A stretch of 64,000 nucleotides of DNA from Gloeotrichia echinulata CP02 (GCA_038087035.1 CP051187.1:4779001-4843000); one strand, 5' to 3'. Shown: positions 53,542 to 63,140, counted from the stretch's first letter. Numbers and translations are program-made. Notes: generated from the sequence alone by a model not told the origin.

Positions 53542-56500
53542 ATGGAAAATCAAAAAATATTAGTATTACCCAAGCTAAAATCTGAATCTGATGTAAAAGC
53601 TTCAGATAGATCAGGTTCATGGGATATACAACCAAAGAAGGCCTTTAATGATGTGGCTCAGAGCTTAGACTATCAAGCCCCTGGGGCGATGAAGAGTATT
53701 AGCTCTGTGCCGACGATGTGGGGACGCCCGCTGTTAATGGAGATGGCTTTATATAATCCAGCACATCCTTTACACGCGCAAGTAATAGAACAGTGGGAAG
53801 GAATGTTAGCAGCTATTGCGCTAGCGGAAGTGCGGGGATTTGACTTAAAAGCACAATTGGTAGTGCTAGAAAGTTTAAGAAAAGAAGATTTTGCTGATAG
53901 TTTATTTAAACTTTTACCAGAAGAAAAAAACGCCCTTTACAAACTTGCTGGGAAAAATGCTTGGCAAGATGTTTATGTCTTTTTGTGGAATGGTAAACCT
54001 GTAGGAATGTCTTCTCCTAGTACCTTAGTAGTTCCTTCCGAAGAAGGGGAATGGAAAGGTTTACCTTGGTGGAGACAGCAAAATGGTTTATGGCAATTAT
54101 CGTCTCCCAAAGAATATTTAAACGAAGATGAAGAAGCACTACTTTGGCTCTGGCTAGAAAATTTGGATAACGAGTTAACGAAACATCAGGGGCAAAAAAG
54201 TGCCATTAATATAATGAGGGGTCTAATTGGCAAGTTTCAAGAAAGTTTGCGAAGAAATCCCGACCAAGAACTGACTCTGAGTAATGACCCCCAATTTTTT
54301 GGTGTTCCCTTAAACCGAGGAGTGTTAGCGGCGCTGAATCGTCCTGTCAAAGGGGCGGAACAACCCTCCAGTGTACGTTTAATCGACAATCAGACAAAGG
54401 GAGCAAAACCCTTACTAATTATTGACCCAGAGATTGCCAAACAGTGGAATATACCAGCGCAAAATCTTTGGGTTAACGAGGGTAAAACTTTGGCGTCTTT
54501 GAAAATACAAGATTTACCAAATTTGCAAAGAATTTGGACAGACGTTATCCTCATTCAATCAGATGATCTATTTCTGAAAGAATTTGTTTTTATTGATCAA
54601 GAGGAAGCTTTACCTGGTGTTTTATTGCCCAATGCTTCCACACCTTTGATTTTTAACAATCAGCGCATCACTCCGTTAATTCCCCTCAACCCGATTTTAC
54701 TAAATTATTTCACTCCAGAAGATTTAATTAAAAAGGTACAGTTTCAAGTCAGAAACAACGAATTACGGGTAATTGTAGATTTACCATTAGCTGGAAATCA
54801 AGCACCTTTTCGCATTCAAAAAGACTATACCTTGAAGGAAGAAAATGCCTTACCATATGTACCTGTACTGGAGGTGTGGCCAAATCTTCGCGCTCCTGGC
54901 TGGAAGGAATATTATGCTTTTTACTACGATGCAGAACATGGTGAAGAGACTTTCCAAGTTAGTTTCCCAGAAGTAAAAGAAGCTAATATCTTTCAAGAAG
55001 GTAGAGGTTCCTATCAAATAGCGCGGCTAGAAGAATTTCCTGACCATATTAAATGTTGGGATAGTCAAAGAAAGCCGATTGGTTTAATCGTCTTAGCAAC
55101 GCCGTTAGAAACTAAACCCAGAGATTCTTGGAAGGTTGGGGTAGATTTTGGTACTTCCTTTACCAATGTTTATGTCAATAGTTATAATATTGCAGAACCT
55201 CTACAGCTAGAGAATTTAATTCTCAAAATAACAGATAGTGATATAACGACACGACGACCAGTGTTATGGGAATATTTTATTCCAGAAAGTTTTATTCCTG
55301 AAGATAAACCTTTACCTTTATCTAGTGTCTTGACAACTAGAGGAAGTAAAGAAACAAGAACCGATAAAATTCATCGTCTGATTTTTGATGGTCGGATATA
55401 TACTCCTAGATATGGGGAATTTAGACCCCAAGAGGGCTGGATTAAGACAAGTTTGAAATGGTCAGAGGATAATCGTGTTTTCAATCAACTGTTTCTCAAA
55501 CATTTAGCTCTACATATTTCCGCTTTAGCCGCGAAAAAAGATATTGCGACAATTAAGTGGTGTATTTCTTATCCTTCGGCTTTTTCTCGTAAGAACTGTA
55601 GAGATTATCTTAATGAATGGAAAGATTTAATCAGCGAACTACAAGCAAAAACTGGTATTCAACAGATTTGTCCAAATTCGGTAGATGACGACGATTTTAG
55701 AACCGAGAGTTTAGCTACTGCTCAATACTTCCGCGATAAAGAGGAACATAGATTAGTTAAGACCACCTGTATAGACATTGGGGGTGGAAGTTCAGATATT
55801 TCGATTTGGGAAGACAATAAAATACTACATCAATGTTCGGTGCAATTAGCAGGTCGCGATTTGTTCTCACAATTATTGGAAATTAATCCAAAATTTCTCG
55901 AGCAGAACTTGGAAATTAATCTTACTGATTGGAGAGGATTAAAAGGAGGAGCATTTAATGCCAAATTAGACGTTTGGCTACGTCAATATGCAGATGATTG
56001 GCTAAATAATCGTAAAAGATTTGTAAGCAATAATTCGGATTTTCAAGGATTTGCCAGATTAATGAGTATTGGCATGGCAGGATTGTATTACTATGTGGGT
56101 ATTTTACTCAAGGTTCTACATGGGGAAGAAAAATACAGTTATGAGGAAATAACAGAGGTTTATGTCGGGGGTAATGGTTCGCGCTTGTTACATTGGCTAG
56201 CACAAGGAGGACAATTTACTCCTGATGACGACGCCAATGACTTATTTAGTTTGATGTTAAGCAAGGGTTCGGGTTTTGAAGATGATGAAATCACTACACG
56301 ATTGAGCCAGAATCCCAAGGCTGAAGTAGCTTGTGGTTTAGTTTTGGATGATACCGAACTTAATAAAAAAGATGATGACGAAGTTGAAGAGAAGAAGAAA
56401 AAAAGAAAACCAAAAACAAAAGATGAATTAATTGCTGGTGAAGGCTGTTATGTCAATGGTGATTTTATTGATGCAGAATCTCGTCTAAAGAAGTTCGAGT

Positions 56501-56802
56501 CGGATGATAAGCTGAGGGAATTTAAAATTCCTGAACTAACAAATTTATCCCAATTCCTCTATGAATTTCATATGGCTTTGAATGATTTGGACATAGAAGA
56601 TATTAAACCCTTGCCCAATTATATACGTAAGCCAGACATAAATAGCAATAAAGCCTTTTGGCGTGAAGTTGGAGATGAGTTAACTAGTTTGTTACTACAG
56701 TTTAGGGGCAAAAAATTTGAGGAAATTCGTTTGGAGCCTCCTTTTATTTTAGGATTGAAGGCTTTATTGAAGGTTTTAAGTAAGCAGTGGGCTGGTAAGT
56801 AA
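53542..56802 (+). CDS. Large actin/Hsp70-fold ATPase (SrfB-like)
   Basis: 1086 residues. The first ~525 residues are an uncharacterised region opening with MKSISSVPTMWGRPLLMEMA and LAAIALAEVRGFDLKAQLVV. The actin-like ATPase follows: phosphate-1 loop WKVGVDFGTSFTNVYVNS near 530, phosphate-2 loop TCIDIGGGSSDISIWE near 741, adenosine motif EVYVGGNGSRLLHWLA near 873. An acidic/lysine-rich insert (DDDEVEEKKKKRKPK) is near 950. The size and order recall SrfB-type proteins. It is the immediate downstream partner of the tubulin-like gene, so an ATP- and GTP-driven complex is likely. The function is unproven. Confidence 0.8.
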   Translation: MENQKILVLPKLKSESDVKASDRSGSWDIQPKKAFNDVAQSLDYQAPGAMKSISSVPTMWGRPLLMEMALYNPAHPLHAQVIEQWEGMLAAIALAEVRGFDLKAQLVVLESLRKEDFADSLFKLLPEEKNALYKLAGKNAWQDVYVFLWNGKPVGMSSPSTLVVPSEEGEWKGLPWWRQQNGLWQLSSPKEYLNEDEEALLWLWLENLDNELTKHQGQKSAINIMRGLIGKFQESLRRNPDQELTLSNDPQFFGVPLNRGVLAALNRPVKGAEQPSSVRLIDNQTKGAKPLLIIDPEIAKQWNIPAQNLWVNEGKTLASLKIQDLPNLQRIWTDVILIQSDDLFLKEFVFIDQEEALPGVLLPNASTPLIFNNQRITPLIPLNPILLNYFTPEDLIKKVQFQVRNNELRVIVDLPLAGNQAPFRIQKDYTLKEENALPYVPVLEVWPNLRAPGWKEYYAFYYDAEHGEETFQVSFPEVKEANIFQEGRGSYQIARLEEFPDHIKCWDSQRKPIGLIVLATPLETKPRDSWKVGVDFGTSFTNVYVNSYNIAEPLQLENLILKITDSDITTRRPVLWEYFIPESFIPEDKPLPLSSVLTTRGSKETRTDKIHRLIFDGRIYTPRYGEFRPQEGWIKTSLKWSEDNRVFNQLFLKHLALHISALAAKKDIATIKWCISYPSAFSRKNCRDYLNEWKDLISELQAKTGIQQICPNSVDDDDFRTESLATAQYFRDKEEHRLVKTTCIDIGGGSSDISIWEDNKILHQCSVQLAGRDLFSQLLEINPKFLEQNLEINLTDWRGLKGGAFNAKLDVWLRQYADDWLNNRKRFVSNNSDFQGFARLMSIGMAGLYYYVGILLKVLHGEEKYSYEEITEVYVGGNGSRLLHWLAQGGQFTPDDDANDLFSLMLSKGSGFEDDEITTRLSQNPKAEVACGLVLDDTELNKKDDDEVEEKKKKRKPKTKDELIAGEGCYVNGDFIDAESRLKKFESDDKLREFKIPELTNLSQFLYEFHMALNDLDIEDIKPLPNYIRKPDINSNKAFWREVGDELTSLLLQFRGKKFEEIRLEPPFILGLKALLKVLSKQWAGK

Positions 56803-56810
56803 CTGAGTTT

Positions 56811-56842
56811 GTAGTTGCGCTTTAGCGCTAAAGCGCAACTAC
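56811..56842. repeat. 32-bp perfect palindrome
   Basis: GTAGTTGCGCTTTAGC followed by its exact complement, 9 bp after the ATPase stop. On the RNA it would be a 16-bp stem. It may separate expression of the tubulin/ATPase genes from the next gene, 95 bp on, or be a dispersed palindrome. Confidence 0.75.
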
Positions 56843-56936
56843 GAACTAATAAATGTGTAGTGTCAAGCTTCTTGAGCGAAGTACCATTATCAAAAGATTT
56901 TGTCGTCAGTTGTATTTTATAACCAGGTAATATTCT

Positions 56937-58283
56937 ATGCTGAAGATAATTAATTACAAATACTTGTTTATTTTAGCTTTACTGGTAAATTTTGTAGGTT
57001 TTTATCCATCGAAAGGATTATCTACAGAAGATAGTCATACGACAAGCGTTGAACTGGCTGAAAAATACAAAAATTTAGATTTGTCGATTGATAAGTTTAT
57101 TCAACAGTTAGAAAAATCAACAGACACAACAAACATTAAGTCTTCTGAGCAAAAAGATAAATTAGGAGAAATATATAATTTTAAAGGGTTGGAAGAAAAG
57201 AAAATAAATAAGATTCAGAAAGTAATCGAACCTATTAGCAATCAAGTAATTACACCAGCGAAAGATGGCTTAACTGAAGTAGAGATTAAGATAATACAAA
57301 AGCAATTAGGGATAGGAGAAACAGGGTCACTAGATGAAGCTACTAAAAAGAAAATAAAAGATTTTTTATTGCAAGAGATGAAATCTCTAAAAAATGAAAT
57401 TGATGCAGCGAGAATTGATTTATTAGACAAGGAAATTGATGCTTTAAAACGAGAAAATGAAAATACTAAAAGCTTGGCTTTCTGGGGATTATCCACAGGT
57501 GTAATAGCTTTAGTGATATTAATATTACAAATTTTCAGACCTGAATGTATTCCGAACCTAATTAAAAAAATTAGTCAACGAAAAACAGAATCAAATCCAA
57601 GCGTTGGCTCTGGTCAGGAAGCAGGTGCGGGGAAAAATCCTGGACAATTGCATTCCTCGGTTCAGTCTGGGGATTCGACAACAAAGGAAGAAGGGGGAAA
57701 TACTCCTGAATCATCTAACCACGTAGACTCTAGTCAACAAGAACAAAAGACTGTAACAGAATCAAATAATCATCAGGAGTCAAAGCCTCCAGCATCGAAT
57801 TCCCCGGATCAGTCTGGGAATCAGGAACGGGGAGAGCATGGGAATAAGGAAGAAAAAGAAGATACTAGTTCTCTCGCAGATAATTTAACAGTACCACAAA
57901 ATCAACCACAATCAGAATCTGATCTCATAGACAGATTTAATAGCAATCCAAAAGCTTTATCACAAAATCCCATAGAAGTATCAGAGACTTCTGAGAGTAT
58001 AGATAATCGTCGTTTGGGTTATAACAAACCTGTAGCTGTAGAAAAAGTTAGTCGCAATAAAGGTATAGCTTGGGTCATCAAGATAGATGGTTATGATTAT
58101 CTAGTTCCAAAACCTAAGTTAACAATTAATGAATATAATTATGAAACAATAGAATCTTTATTTAATTGCAAAAATTATCAATCGGGACAATCTCAAGAGT
58201 TTAAACTAGTGAACGCTGCGAAATTGGTTTCTCAGGGTGAAACATGGGAACTAAGCGAAAAGGGAGAGTTAAGTTTTAATTAA
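56937..58283 (+). CDS. Membrane protein with coiled coil and repeated C-terminal domain
   Basis: 448 residues. An N-terminal signal or TM helix (YLFILALLVNFVGFYPSKGL) opens it. A segment like a peptidoglycan-binding-1 repeat follows (EIKIIQKQLGIGETGSLDEA), then a coiled coil and a second TM (AFWGLSTGVIALVILILQIF). A hydrophilic Ser/Gln/Asn-rich linker spans ~220-330. The C-terminal ~110 residues are the domain shared with the next two genes: SETSESIDNRRLGYNKPVAV, GIAWVIKIDGYDYLVPKPK, YQSGQSQEF and TWELSEKGELSF. It would connect the envelope to the cytoplasm, with the shared domain on the cytoplasmic side if the second TM is the last. Unknown family. Confidence 0.72.
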   Translation: MLKIINYKYLFILALLVNFVGFYPSKGLSTEDSHTTSVELAEKYKNLDLSIDKFIQQLEKSTDTTNIKSSEQKDKLGEIYNFKGLEEKKINKIQKVIEPISNQVITPAKDGLTEVEIKIIQKQLGIGETGSLDEATKKKIKDFLLQEMKSLKNEIDAARIDLLDKEIDALKRENENTKSLAFWGLSTGVIALVILILQIFRPECIPNLIKKISQRKTESNPSVGSGQEAGAGKNPGQLHSSVQSGDSTTKEEGGNTPESSNHVDSSQQEQKTVTESNNHQESKPPASNSPDQSGNQERGEHGNKEEKEDTSSLADNLTVPQNQPQSESDLIDRFNSNPKALSQNPIEVSETSESIDNRRLGYNKPVAVEKVSRNKGIAWVIKIDGYDYLVPKPKLTINEYNYETIESLFNCKNYQSGQSQEFKLVNAAKLVSQGETWELSEKGELSFN

Positions 58284-58325
58284 TTTAATAGTGTCTGTAA
58301 AAGTATAAGTTGAGGAGTTTTAATC

Positions 58326-59393
58326 ATGTCGTTAATTGAAATAAAATTTAACACAGATGATTTGAGTGATATTTACAATCAATTATCATCTGAAACTTTG
58401 CAGAGAATTTTACAACCATTAAAACAAGATTTAATTGATAAAAATAATCCGATTCAGAATAATATTAACTTCATAGAAAACGATGAGAATTATTGGGCTA
58501 TAAGTTCAGAAAGAGATTATGTATTGCTACCAAATAAAAATGAAATTAATAATCTTTTCAAACACAAAGAAGAAGATAAATTTCAATCTTTTTTTGAATT
58601 TCGTGGAGAAAAATCTCCAAATTTTAAATTAATTAAACCAGCTATAGTTTCTCAACCATCTTCAGAAGCAGGAGAATGGGATGTGAAACAAAAGGGATTA
58701 CTGGAATTTATGGATGTTCATGAGGCGGAAGATATGGAAACCGCATCAGATAAAATTCAAAATGGTCAATCACACAATTATGTTACTCGTGAAGAAGTGC
58801 GAGCATTAATCAAAGAATATTTATCAAAGCATTTTCCGACTTTACCACAAACAGATTTAAAAACCGAAATCAAAACATCATATGATAAGTCTCTATCTGG
58901 ATTATTTGATACTAATTCAACTGCTATAAACAATATCGATAGTAATACATCTTTAAATTTAGGTAATTCGGAATCTTTTGCATCTTCATCAACAAACACA
59001 TTAGAACCATCAATACTCAATCTACTAAATATTTATAAAAACGATCCAAAGTCATTATTAGAAAATGCCATAGAAGTATCAGAAACTTCCCAAAGTATAG
59101 ACAATCGTCGTCTGGGTTATAACCAACCTGTAGCTTTGGAAAAAGTTAGTCGTAATAAAGGTATCGCTTGGGTAATCAATATAGATGGTTCTGATTACCT
59201 AGTTCCAAAACCTAATTTGAAAATTAATGAATATAACTATGAAACAATAGAATCTTTATTTATCTGTCATAGTTATCAATCGGGATTATGTAATGAATTT
59301 ACATTAAACATACCCGCAAAATTGCTTGCTCAGGAAAAAGGAGAGAAATGGGAATTGAGTGAAAAGGGAGAATTGATATTTGAAGAAAATTGA
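58326..59393 (+). CDS. Soluble protein with two copies of the repeated domain
   Basis: 355 residues, no TM helix. A diverged first copy lies at ~40-135 (NYWAISSERDYVLLPNK, LIKPAIVSQPSSEAGEWDVK, QKGLLEF). A linker with NYVTREEVRALIKEYLSKHF follows. The clear second copy spans ~240-355 (SETSQSIDNRRLGYNQPVAL, GIAWVINIDGSDYLVPKPN, KWELSEKGELIF). It is 42 bp after the previous gene. The domain pattern W-x-I-x3-DYLVPKP ... F ... A-x-L ... W-x-L-x2-KG-x-L-x-F suggests a small beta-sheet binding module. Unknown family. Confidence 0.72.
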   Translation: MSLIEIKFNTDDLSDIYNQLSSETLQRILQPLKQDLIDKNNPIQNNINFIENDENYWAISSERDYVLLPNKNEINNLFKHKEEDKFQSFFEFRGEKSPNFKLIKPAIVSQPSSEAGEWDVKQKGLLEFMDVHEAEDMETASDKIQNGQSHNYVTREEVRALIKEYLSKHFPTLPQTDLKTEIKTSYDKSLSGLFDTNSTAINNIDSNTSLNLGNSESFASSSTNTLEPSILNLLNIYKNDPKSLLENAIEVSETSQSIDNRRLGYNQPVALEKVSRNKGIAWVINIDGSDYLVPKPNLKINEYNYETIESLFICHSYQSGLCNEFTLNIPAKLLAQEKGEKWELSEKGELIFEEN

Positions 59394-59416
59394 AAGTTAA
59401 ATTGTAGTTTATGTAA

Positions 59417-59445
59417 ATACGCGACTTATTTAAGAAGTCGCGTAT
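59417..59445. terminator. 11-bp stem hairpin between repeated-domain genes
   Basis: ATACGCGACTT, a 7-base loop, then AAGTCGCGTAT, 24 bp after the stop of the 58326 gene. It could be a terminator or an RNA-stability element; no strong T tract follows. Confidence 0.5.
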
Positions 59446-59524
59446 CTGAGCGATTACTTAGTTGATTGAAAAAGGTAATTTGCCGAAGAAAACAATTATT
59501 CACAAATAAAACATAAAACACATT

Positions 59525-60943
59525 ATGTCATTAAACGAATATGTACAAATCAACTTATCACTAGACGAATTACTGTCAATTTATCACTCTCAATCGAGAG
59601 TATTATCAAGATTTGGCAGAAAAGTATCGGTGTCAATACGACAAGAAGGCTCAGTGTCTTCCAGTCAATCATTAATCTCTTTTACGGAAGTACTTTATGG
59701 TAATTATTTACTCATAGCCACAGCCGATGTTAATAAATATTGGTTATTACGAGCAAGGGGCACGATTAATACTTATGAATATAAAACAGTTCAATTATTG
59801 TTTGATTGTCAGGGATATGAATCAGATACTGGAAATAAATTTGTAGTAAAAAAGCCAGCGATAGTATCTCTAGCACCCAATAATAAAGATTGGAAATTGG
59901 AGCAAAGAGGAATATTAGAATTTGATTTAGCTTCTACTCCTTCTCGGAAGTCTGTGGAATTAGAACAAGCAGAGGAAGAAAATCAAAAAATTCGTTCAGA
60001 CTTGGCAGAATTGAATTTGCAATTAACTAAAATTAAACAAGAAAATGAGCAAGTTTTATCTCGTTTAAACCAATTAATAAAAACGCATCTCGTAGACATA
60101 TTTAATAGCAATCCAAAAACTTTATCACAATATGCCATAGAAGTATTAGAGACTTCTGAGAGTATAGATAATCGTCGTTTGGGTTATAACAAACCTGTAG
60201 CTGTAGAAAAAGTTGGTCGCAATAAAGGTATAGCTTGGGTCATCAAGATAGATGGTTCTGATTATCTAGTTCCAAAGCCTAAGTTAAAAATTAATGAATA
60301 TAATGATGAAATAATAGAATCTTTATTTAATTGCAAAAATTATCAATCGGGACAATCTCAAGAGTTTAGTGTAGCGAAAGCCGCGAAATTGGTTTCTCAG
60401 GGTGAAACATGGGAACTAAGCGAAAAGGGAGAGTTGATCTTTGGAGACAATTATCCCAGAACAATAATTCCTGAACCGCAACCCCCTATAGTTTCGCCAG
60501 CACCTATTCCTGAACCGGAACCCCCTATAGTTCCGCCAGAACCTACTCCTCCAAAACCACCAGAGCCAATTCCACAACTTTTGGAATTATTATATAAAGC
60601 TGCATTTACAGGATTTGAGGGTGGATTGCTCTTAATTGCAATTGTCAGTCTCTTGGGAACATCTTTAATTGGCGCTGGATTTTGGATTGGGATGCTAATT
60701 TTAGCTAGCCTAATTTTCCTTCAGCATCGCCTAATAACTACTAATATTGAGCGGTTAATAATTGCTTTAAGCACTCTTCTCGTGATTCTGATTGTTCCTG
60801 CGTTGCAAACCATACTACCTATTCAATCGACTCTCCCACAAGGATTATTTTTATTTTTATTAGCTATTTTGTCAGGGCTTTCCGCAGTGACTTTTATTAG
60901 TTTATATCGTTTAATTTTTAAAGTTCTCGAAAAATATTTCTGA
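59525..60943 (+). CDS. Membrane protein with two copies of the repeated domain
   Basis: 472 residues. Diverged copy 1 lies at ~25-140 (NYLLIATADVNKYWLLRARG, YEYKTVQLLFDCQGYESDTG, WKLEQRGILEF). A coiled coil spans ~145-195 (LEQAEEENQKIRSDLAELNL). Copy 2 at ~195-310 is nearly identical, also in DNA, to the C-terminus of the 56937 protein. A Pro-rich linker (PEPQPPIVSPAPIPEPEPP) leads to four TM helices at ~355-470. So the two domains are tethered to the membrane, probably on the cytoplasmic face. Unknown family; part of the tubulin-like locus. Confidence 0.72.
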   Translation: MSLNEYVQINLSLDELLSIYHSQSRVLSRFGRKVSVSIRQEGSVSSSQSLISFTEVLYGNYLLIATADVNKYWLLRARGTINTYEYKTVQLLFDCQGYESDTGNKFVVKKPAIVSLAPNNKDWKLEQRGILEFDLASTPSRKSVELEQAEEENQKIRSDLAELNLQLTKIKQENEQVLSRLNQLIKTHLVDIFNSNPKTLSQYAIEVLETSESIDNRRLGYNKPVAVEKVGRNKGIAWVIKIDGSDYLVPKPKLKINEYNDEIIESLFNCKNYQSGQSQEFSVAKAAKLVSQGETWELSEKGELIFGDNYPRTIIPEPQPPIVSPAPIPEPEPPIVPPEPTPPKPPEPIPQLLELLYKAAFTGFEGGLLLIAIVSLLGTSLIGAGFWIGMLILASLIFLQHRLITTNIERLIIALSTLLVILIVPALQTILPIQSTLPQGLFLFLLAILSGLSAVTFISLYRLIFKVLEKYF

Positions 60944-61048
60944 ATATTTCTGAAATATTCACTGAAATGCTTAGTCAGTATGTGTAAATAAATCATTCTT
61001 TTCTGTTCCCTAACTACTTTCAGCTAACTACCAATTAGGAGTAAATTT

Positions 61049-62539
61049 ATGTCCCAAAAAAACGAAATTATTTTAAATCTTACAGCTTTAATTATTACAG
61101 GGTGTATAATGGCTTGGATCATCTCCATATTAAGAGGTTATGATACCCAGATTGTTCCAACACAGACAACATCTCCAACATCATCAGTTACTTCAACTCC
61201 AATTCCAACGCCAATTGCACAAGCACGAATTAGTTTTGGCGATTCAATTTTGATCGAACAAGAAGAGAATAATACTAAAAATACCCAATTTCAGGAAGCT
61301 AAAAAAAGCGGTGTCCAAGCAATGGCTACTCGCAATTATGCACGAGCAATTACCGAATTTGAAAGAGCAATTAAGAACTACCGTAACGCACCAGAAACTC
61401 TAATTTATTTGAACAATGCCAAAATTTGCGATGAAAAAGCTTACACAATAGCGGTAGTCGCACCGATTGGTACAACTTATCAAAACTTAGCTCTACAAGT
61501 ATTGCGCGGAGTTGCTCAAGCTCAAGATGAAATTAATAAAGCTGGGGGAATAAATGGGGTTCCCATAAAGATAGCAATAGTTAATGATGATGATGATAAA
61601 GAAATTGCTAAAAAAATTGCTACCGATTTAGCAAAAAATCCGGAAATTTTAGGTGTAATTGGGCATTTTTCCAGCAGTACAACTTTAGCAGCAAGAGAGA
61701 TTTACGAGTCAGAAAAACTAGTTGCAATCTCTAGTACTAGTACATCAGTAGAGCTTTCACAATCCAAAAATCAGAGCCGCTATGTTTTTCGGACAGTTCC
61801 CAGTGATGCATTTGCTGCTAATGAACTAGCCAAATATATGCTAAATATTTTGAACAAGAAAAAAGCAGCAGTTTTTTATGATTCTGGTAGTTCCTATAGC
61901 AATTCGCTGAAAAATGCTTTTGAGGTAGAAATTTCTCAAAATGGGGGAAATTTAGTTGATTATTTTGACTTTTCCTCACCTAATTTTAATGCCGATGCCA
62001 ATGTAAAACAAGCAATTGATAGAGGTGCAGAAGTATTAATGTTAGCTGCACCTGACGATAAATTGAAACTTGTTTTAAATATCATAAACTCCAACAATAA
62101 ACAGCTAAAATTGCTGGGGGGAGATGCTCTTTATAATAAAGATATTTTACAGTATGGGCAAGATAAAGCTGTTGACATGGTAATAGCAATTGCTTGGTTG
62201 CTTGATGCGAATTTAAATTCAAAATACGTTAAAGAATCAAGACAACTTTGGGGCGCAGATGTTGATTGGAACGCAGCTATCACTTATGATGCTTCCCAGG
62301 CATTTATTGAAGCTTTAAAGCGCAATCCAAATCCAACTCGTAGCGCAATCCAACAGACATTATCATCTCCTAATTTTTCCGCTTCTGGTGTTTCTCAGAC
62401 TATTCAGTTTTTACCTTCGGGTGATCGTAGTGGGGGTGTTCAGTTAGTACAAATTAAGTCAGTTACTAACTCTCGTTCTCAAACAGGTTACGATTTTGTT
62501 CCAGTGGAAAAAATGAACTCTGTCGTTAACCGTCCTTAA
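61049..62539 (+). CDS. Membrane-anchored periplasmic-binding (Leu/Ile/Val-type) protein
   Basis: 496 residues. An N-terminal TM helix (NLTALIITGCIMAWIISILR) is followed by a Thr/Ser/Pro linker, a TPR-like helical pair (AMATRNYARAITEFERAIKN) at ~85-130, then a Peripla_BP_6-type type-I binding fold: IAVVAPIGTTYQNLALQVLR, GGINGVPIKIAIVNDDDDKE, ILGVIGHFSSSTTLAARE, LVAISSTSTSVELSQSKNQS, VFRTVPSDAFAANELAKYM. No ABC permease or ATPase is adjacent, so a ligand sensor is more likely than a transporter subunit. It ends the plus-strand series, 105 bp after the previous gene. Confidence 0.82.
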   Translation: MSQKNEIILNLTALIITGCIMAWIISILRGYDTQIVPTQTTSPTSSVTSTPIPTPIAQARISFGDSILIEQEENNTKNTQFQEAKKSGVQAMATRNYARAITEFERAIKNYRNAPETLIYLNNAKICDEKAYTIAVVAPIGTTYQNLALQVLRGVAQAQDEINKAGGINGVPIKIAIVNDDDDKEIAKKIATDLAKNPEILGVIGHFSSSTTLAAREIYESEKLVAISSTSTSVELSQSKNQSRYVFRTVPSDAFAANELAKYMLNILNKKKAAVFYDSGSSYSNSLKNAFEVEISQNGGNLVDYFDFSSPNFNADANVKQAIDRGAEVLMLAAPDDKLKLVLNIINSNNKQLKLLGGDALYNKDILQYGQDKAVDMVIAIAWLLDANLNSKYVKESRQLWGADVDWNAAITYDASQAFIEALKRNPNPTRSAIQQTLSSPNFSASGVSQTIQFLPSGDRSGGVQLVQIKSVTNSRSQTGYDFVPVEKMNSVVNRP

Positions 62540-63140
62540 ACTTGATGAATAATCTAGGGTTTGTTAACGAAGTGTAAGTATGATATCGGAATTTCAGGGG
62601 ATCTGGCGTACTTATAGCACTTCCTATTCAGATGAGGTACAAAATTGTATCACGCGATGTAGGGGCACGGCAGTGCCGTGCCCTTACCGATGTACCTCAC
62701 TAGGGCGAGAAACGCTATAGCGTGCTAAATTTGTTAAAAAATAAGCTTGAAACCCTTGATTGGCTCAGATGACAGCCATTATTTTCTGCATTTTATGTTA
62801 GATAATTAAATTTTTGGCTATAAGCCAATACAGTTCAGTTAGACTCCAGTGGTATACAGTGTAGGGAACATCCAAAATCTTTTCTTCTAATGACAATTTT
62901 ATTCGTGCCGTGCCCCTACGACAATTTTCCTTAACTGAACTGTATTGGGCTATAAGCGCCCCTAGTCCCGCGATTTCAAACTATTTGTTTAGCCGGATAA
63001 ATTTTTAGATACCCCTAAATCCACACGATATGATACCAGCTGTAGGGGCACGGCAATGCCGTGCCCCTACGCGAAATCTACATGTGTCAGCGTTTTAGTG
63101 GTATTGTATAAGACTTTGAAAACACGCCCTAAGCCTTTAT
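62540..63140. other. Cluster of small inverted-repeat elements
   Basis: No gene. In order: an M4 element at 62613-62719 (TATAGCACTTCC... / ...GAAACGCTATA, core TAGGGGCACGGC); a fragment of the M7 element at about 62716-62800 (TATAGCGTGCTAAATTTGTT); a complete M2 element at 62825-62948 (opposite orientation to 45573-45704); and a partial M3 element at about 63030-63108 (core TAGGGGCACGGC, then GCGAAATCTACATGTGTCAG). They abut or nest in each other. Confidence 0.7.
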
